NCBI GenBank assembly: GCA_964405665.1
Contig: CAYOOT010000110.1
Coordinates: 1 to 7,016 of the forward strand
DNA from: CAYOOT01 sp964405665
GTDB lineage: Bacteria; Bdellovibrionota_C; UBA2361; SZUA-149; CAZDWZ01
Direction: 5' to 3'
Length of the DNA: 7,016 bases
Part shown: piece after piece, positions 6,933 to 7,016 of the stretch
Numbering within the stretch: the first letter of the stretch is position 1
Layout: each line of letters begins with the position of its first letter
Made by a program: the position numbers and the translations under genes
The notes under the pieces: model-generated
What the model saw: only the letters and a program-made list of their open reading frames with translations
What the model was told of the DNA's origin: nothing
The model's database searches: none

Positions 6933-6954
6933 TCCGGCAGGCTCTGAGAATATT
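6933..6954 (-). repeat. Right 22-bp inverted repeat
   Basis: Exact reverse complement of the left end at 5636-5657 and of 5316-5337. It lies about 130 bp upstream of the chosen transposase start and eight bases before the heptamer array, marking the right border of the element. Confidence 0.85.
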
Positions 6955-6961
6955 TTTTGGG

Positions 6962-7016
6962 GAAATCAGAAATCAGAAATCAGAAATCAGAAATCAGAAA
7001 TCAGAAATCAGAAATC
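6962..7016. repeat. Heptanucleotide tandem repeat (GAAATCA)n
   Basis: GAAATCA is repeated nearly eight times without a mismatch and continues to the end of the window, so its full length is unknown. Short tandemly repeated heptamers (STRR) are established in heterocystous and related filamentous cyanobacteria; here this supports, but does not prove, a cyanobacterial host. It starts seven bases beyond the right inverted repeat. Confidence 0.92.

Larger units (their letters stand above)
5636..6954 (-). mobile_element. RAYT-type (Y1 transposase) element with 22-bp inverted ends
   Basis: A 1319-bp unit is bounded by perfect 22-bp inverted repeats (5636-5657 and 6933-6954; core CTCAGAGCCTGCCGG) and carries one gene, a Y1 transposase of the REP-associated type. 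Known RAYTs sit between inverted REP-like sequences and act on single-stranded hairpins with an HUH-tyrosine mechanism; they do not need target duplications, and none is seen here. If the outer left end at 5316 is used, the unit would be 1639 bp. A further small hairpin (GAGA-G-GTTA / TAAC-TCTT, 6911-6930) lies just inside the right end. Which borders are truly used is inferred. Confidence 0.7.

Overview
This is an AT-rich accessory stretch of a bacterial chromosome or plasmid, most plausibly from a filamentous cyanobacterium. That assignment is an inference. It rests on a heptanucleotide tandem repeat of the kind known from filamentous cyanobacteria (STRR-type), a long-form REP-associated tyrosine (Y1) transposase, and a very large low-complexity-linked protein. 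No rRNA, tRNA, CRISPR array or housekeeping gene is present, and the sequence is draft quality, with a run of 100 N at 4531-4630.

Left part (1-1202, minus strand): an uncharacterised 288-residue protein (88-954) ends in a stem-loop terminator (67-102). Just upstream is a 64-codon reading frame (1008-1202). The frame of the 288-residue protein stays open upstream of its ATG, without any start codon, until it overlaps the end of the 64-codon frame. The two may therefore be one roughly 370-residue gene broken by a single-base frameshift.

Centre (1203-5072, plus strand): a divergent intergenic region holds a good sigma70-like promoter (1415-1442) that leads into one very large gene (1491-5072, at least 1193 residues, GTG start). 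The protein runs from a charged coiled-coil-prone N-terminal part, through a glycine-rich region reminiscent of the linker regions of polymorphic toxins, to a basic Arg/Lys cluster. It continues with several helix-turn-helix-like modules and ends in at least three 75-residue repeats that look like helicase-associated (HA) domains. The N gap lies exactly inside this repeat array, so the true number of repeats is unknown. A weak terminator follows the gene.

Right part (5073-7016): a gene-free stretch of about 800 bases contains two 33-bp tandem repeats and two perfect 310-bp direct repeats 10 bp apart. The second 310-bp copy is the left end of a transposable element that encodes a minus-strand RAYT/Y1 transposase (HUH motif HYH and a candidate catalytic Tyr). 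The element is bounded by perfect 22-bp inverted repeats at 5636-5657 and 6933-6954. The first 310-bp copy carries another left inverted repeat and the last 19 codons of the transposase, so it is the relic or tandem duplicate of an element end. A heptamer array (6962-7016) abuts the right end and runs off the window.

No functional link between the left genes, the giant protein and the transposon is demonstrated. The most unusual item is the giant protein, which joins a toxin-like central region to an array of putative DNA-binding modules.
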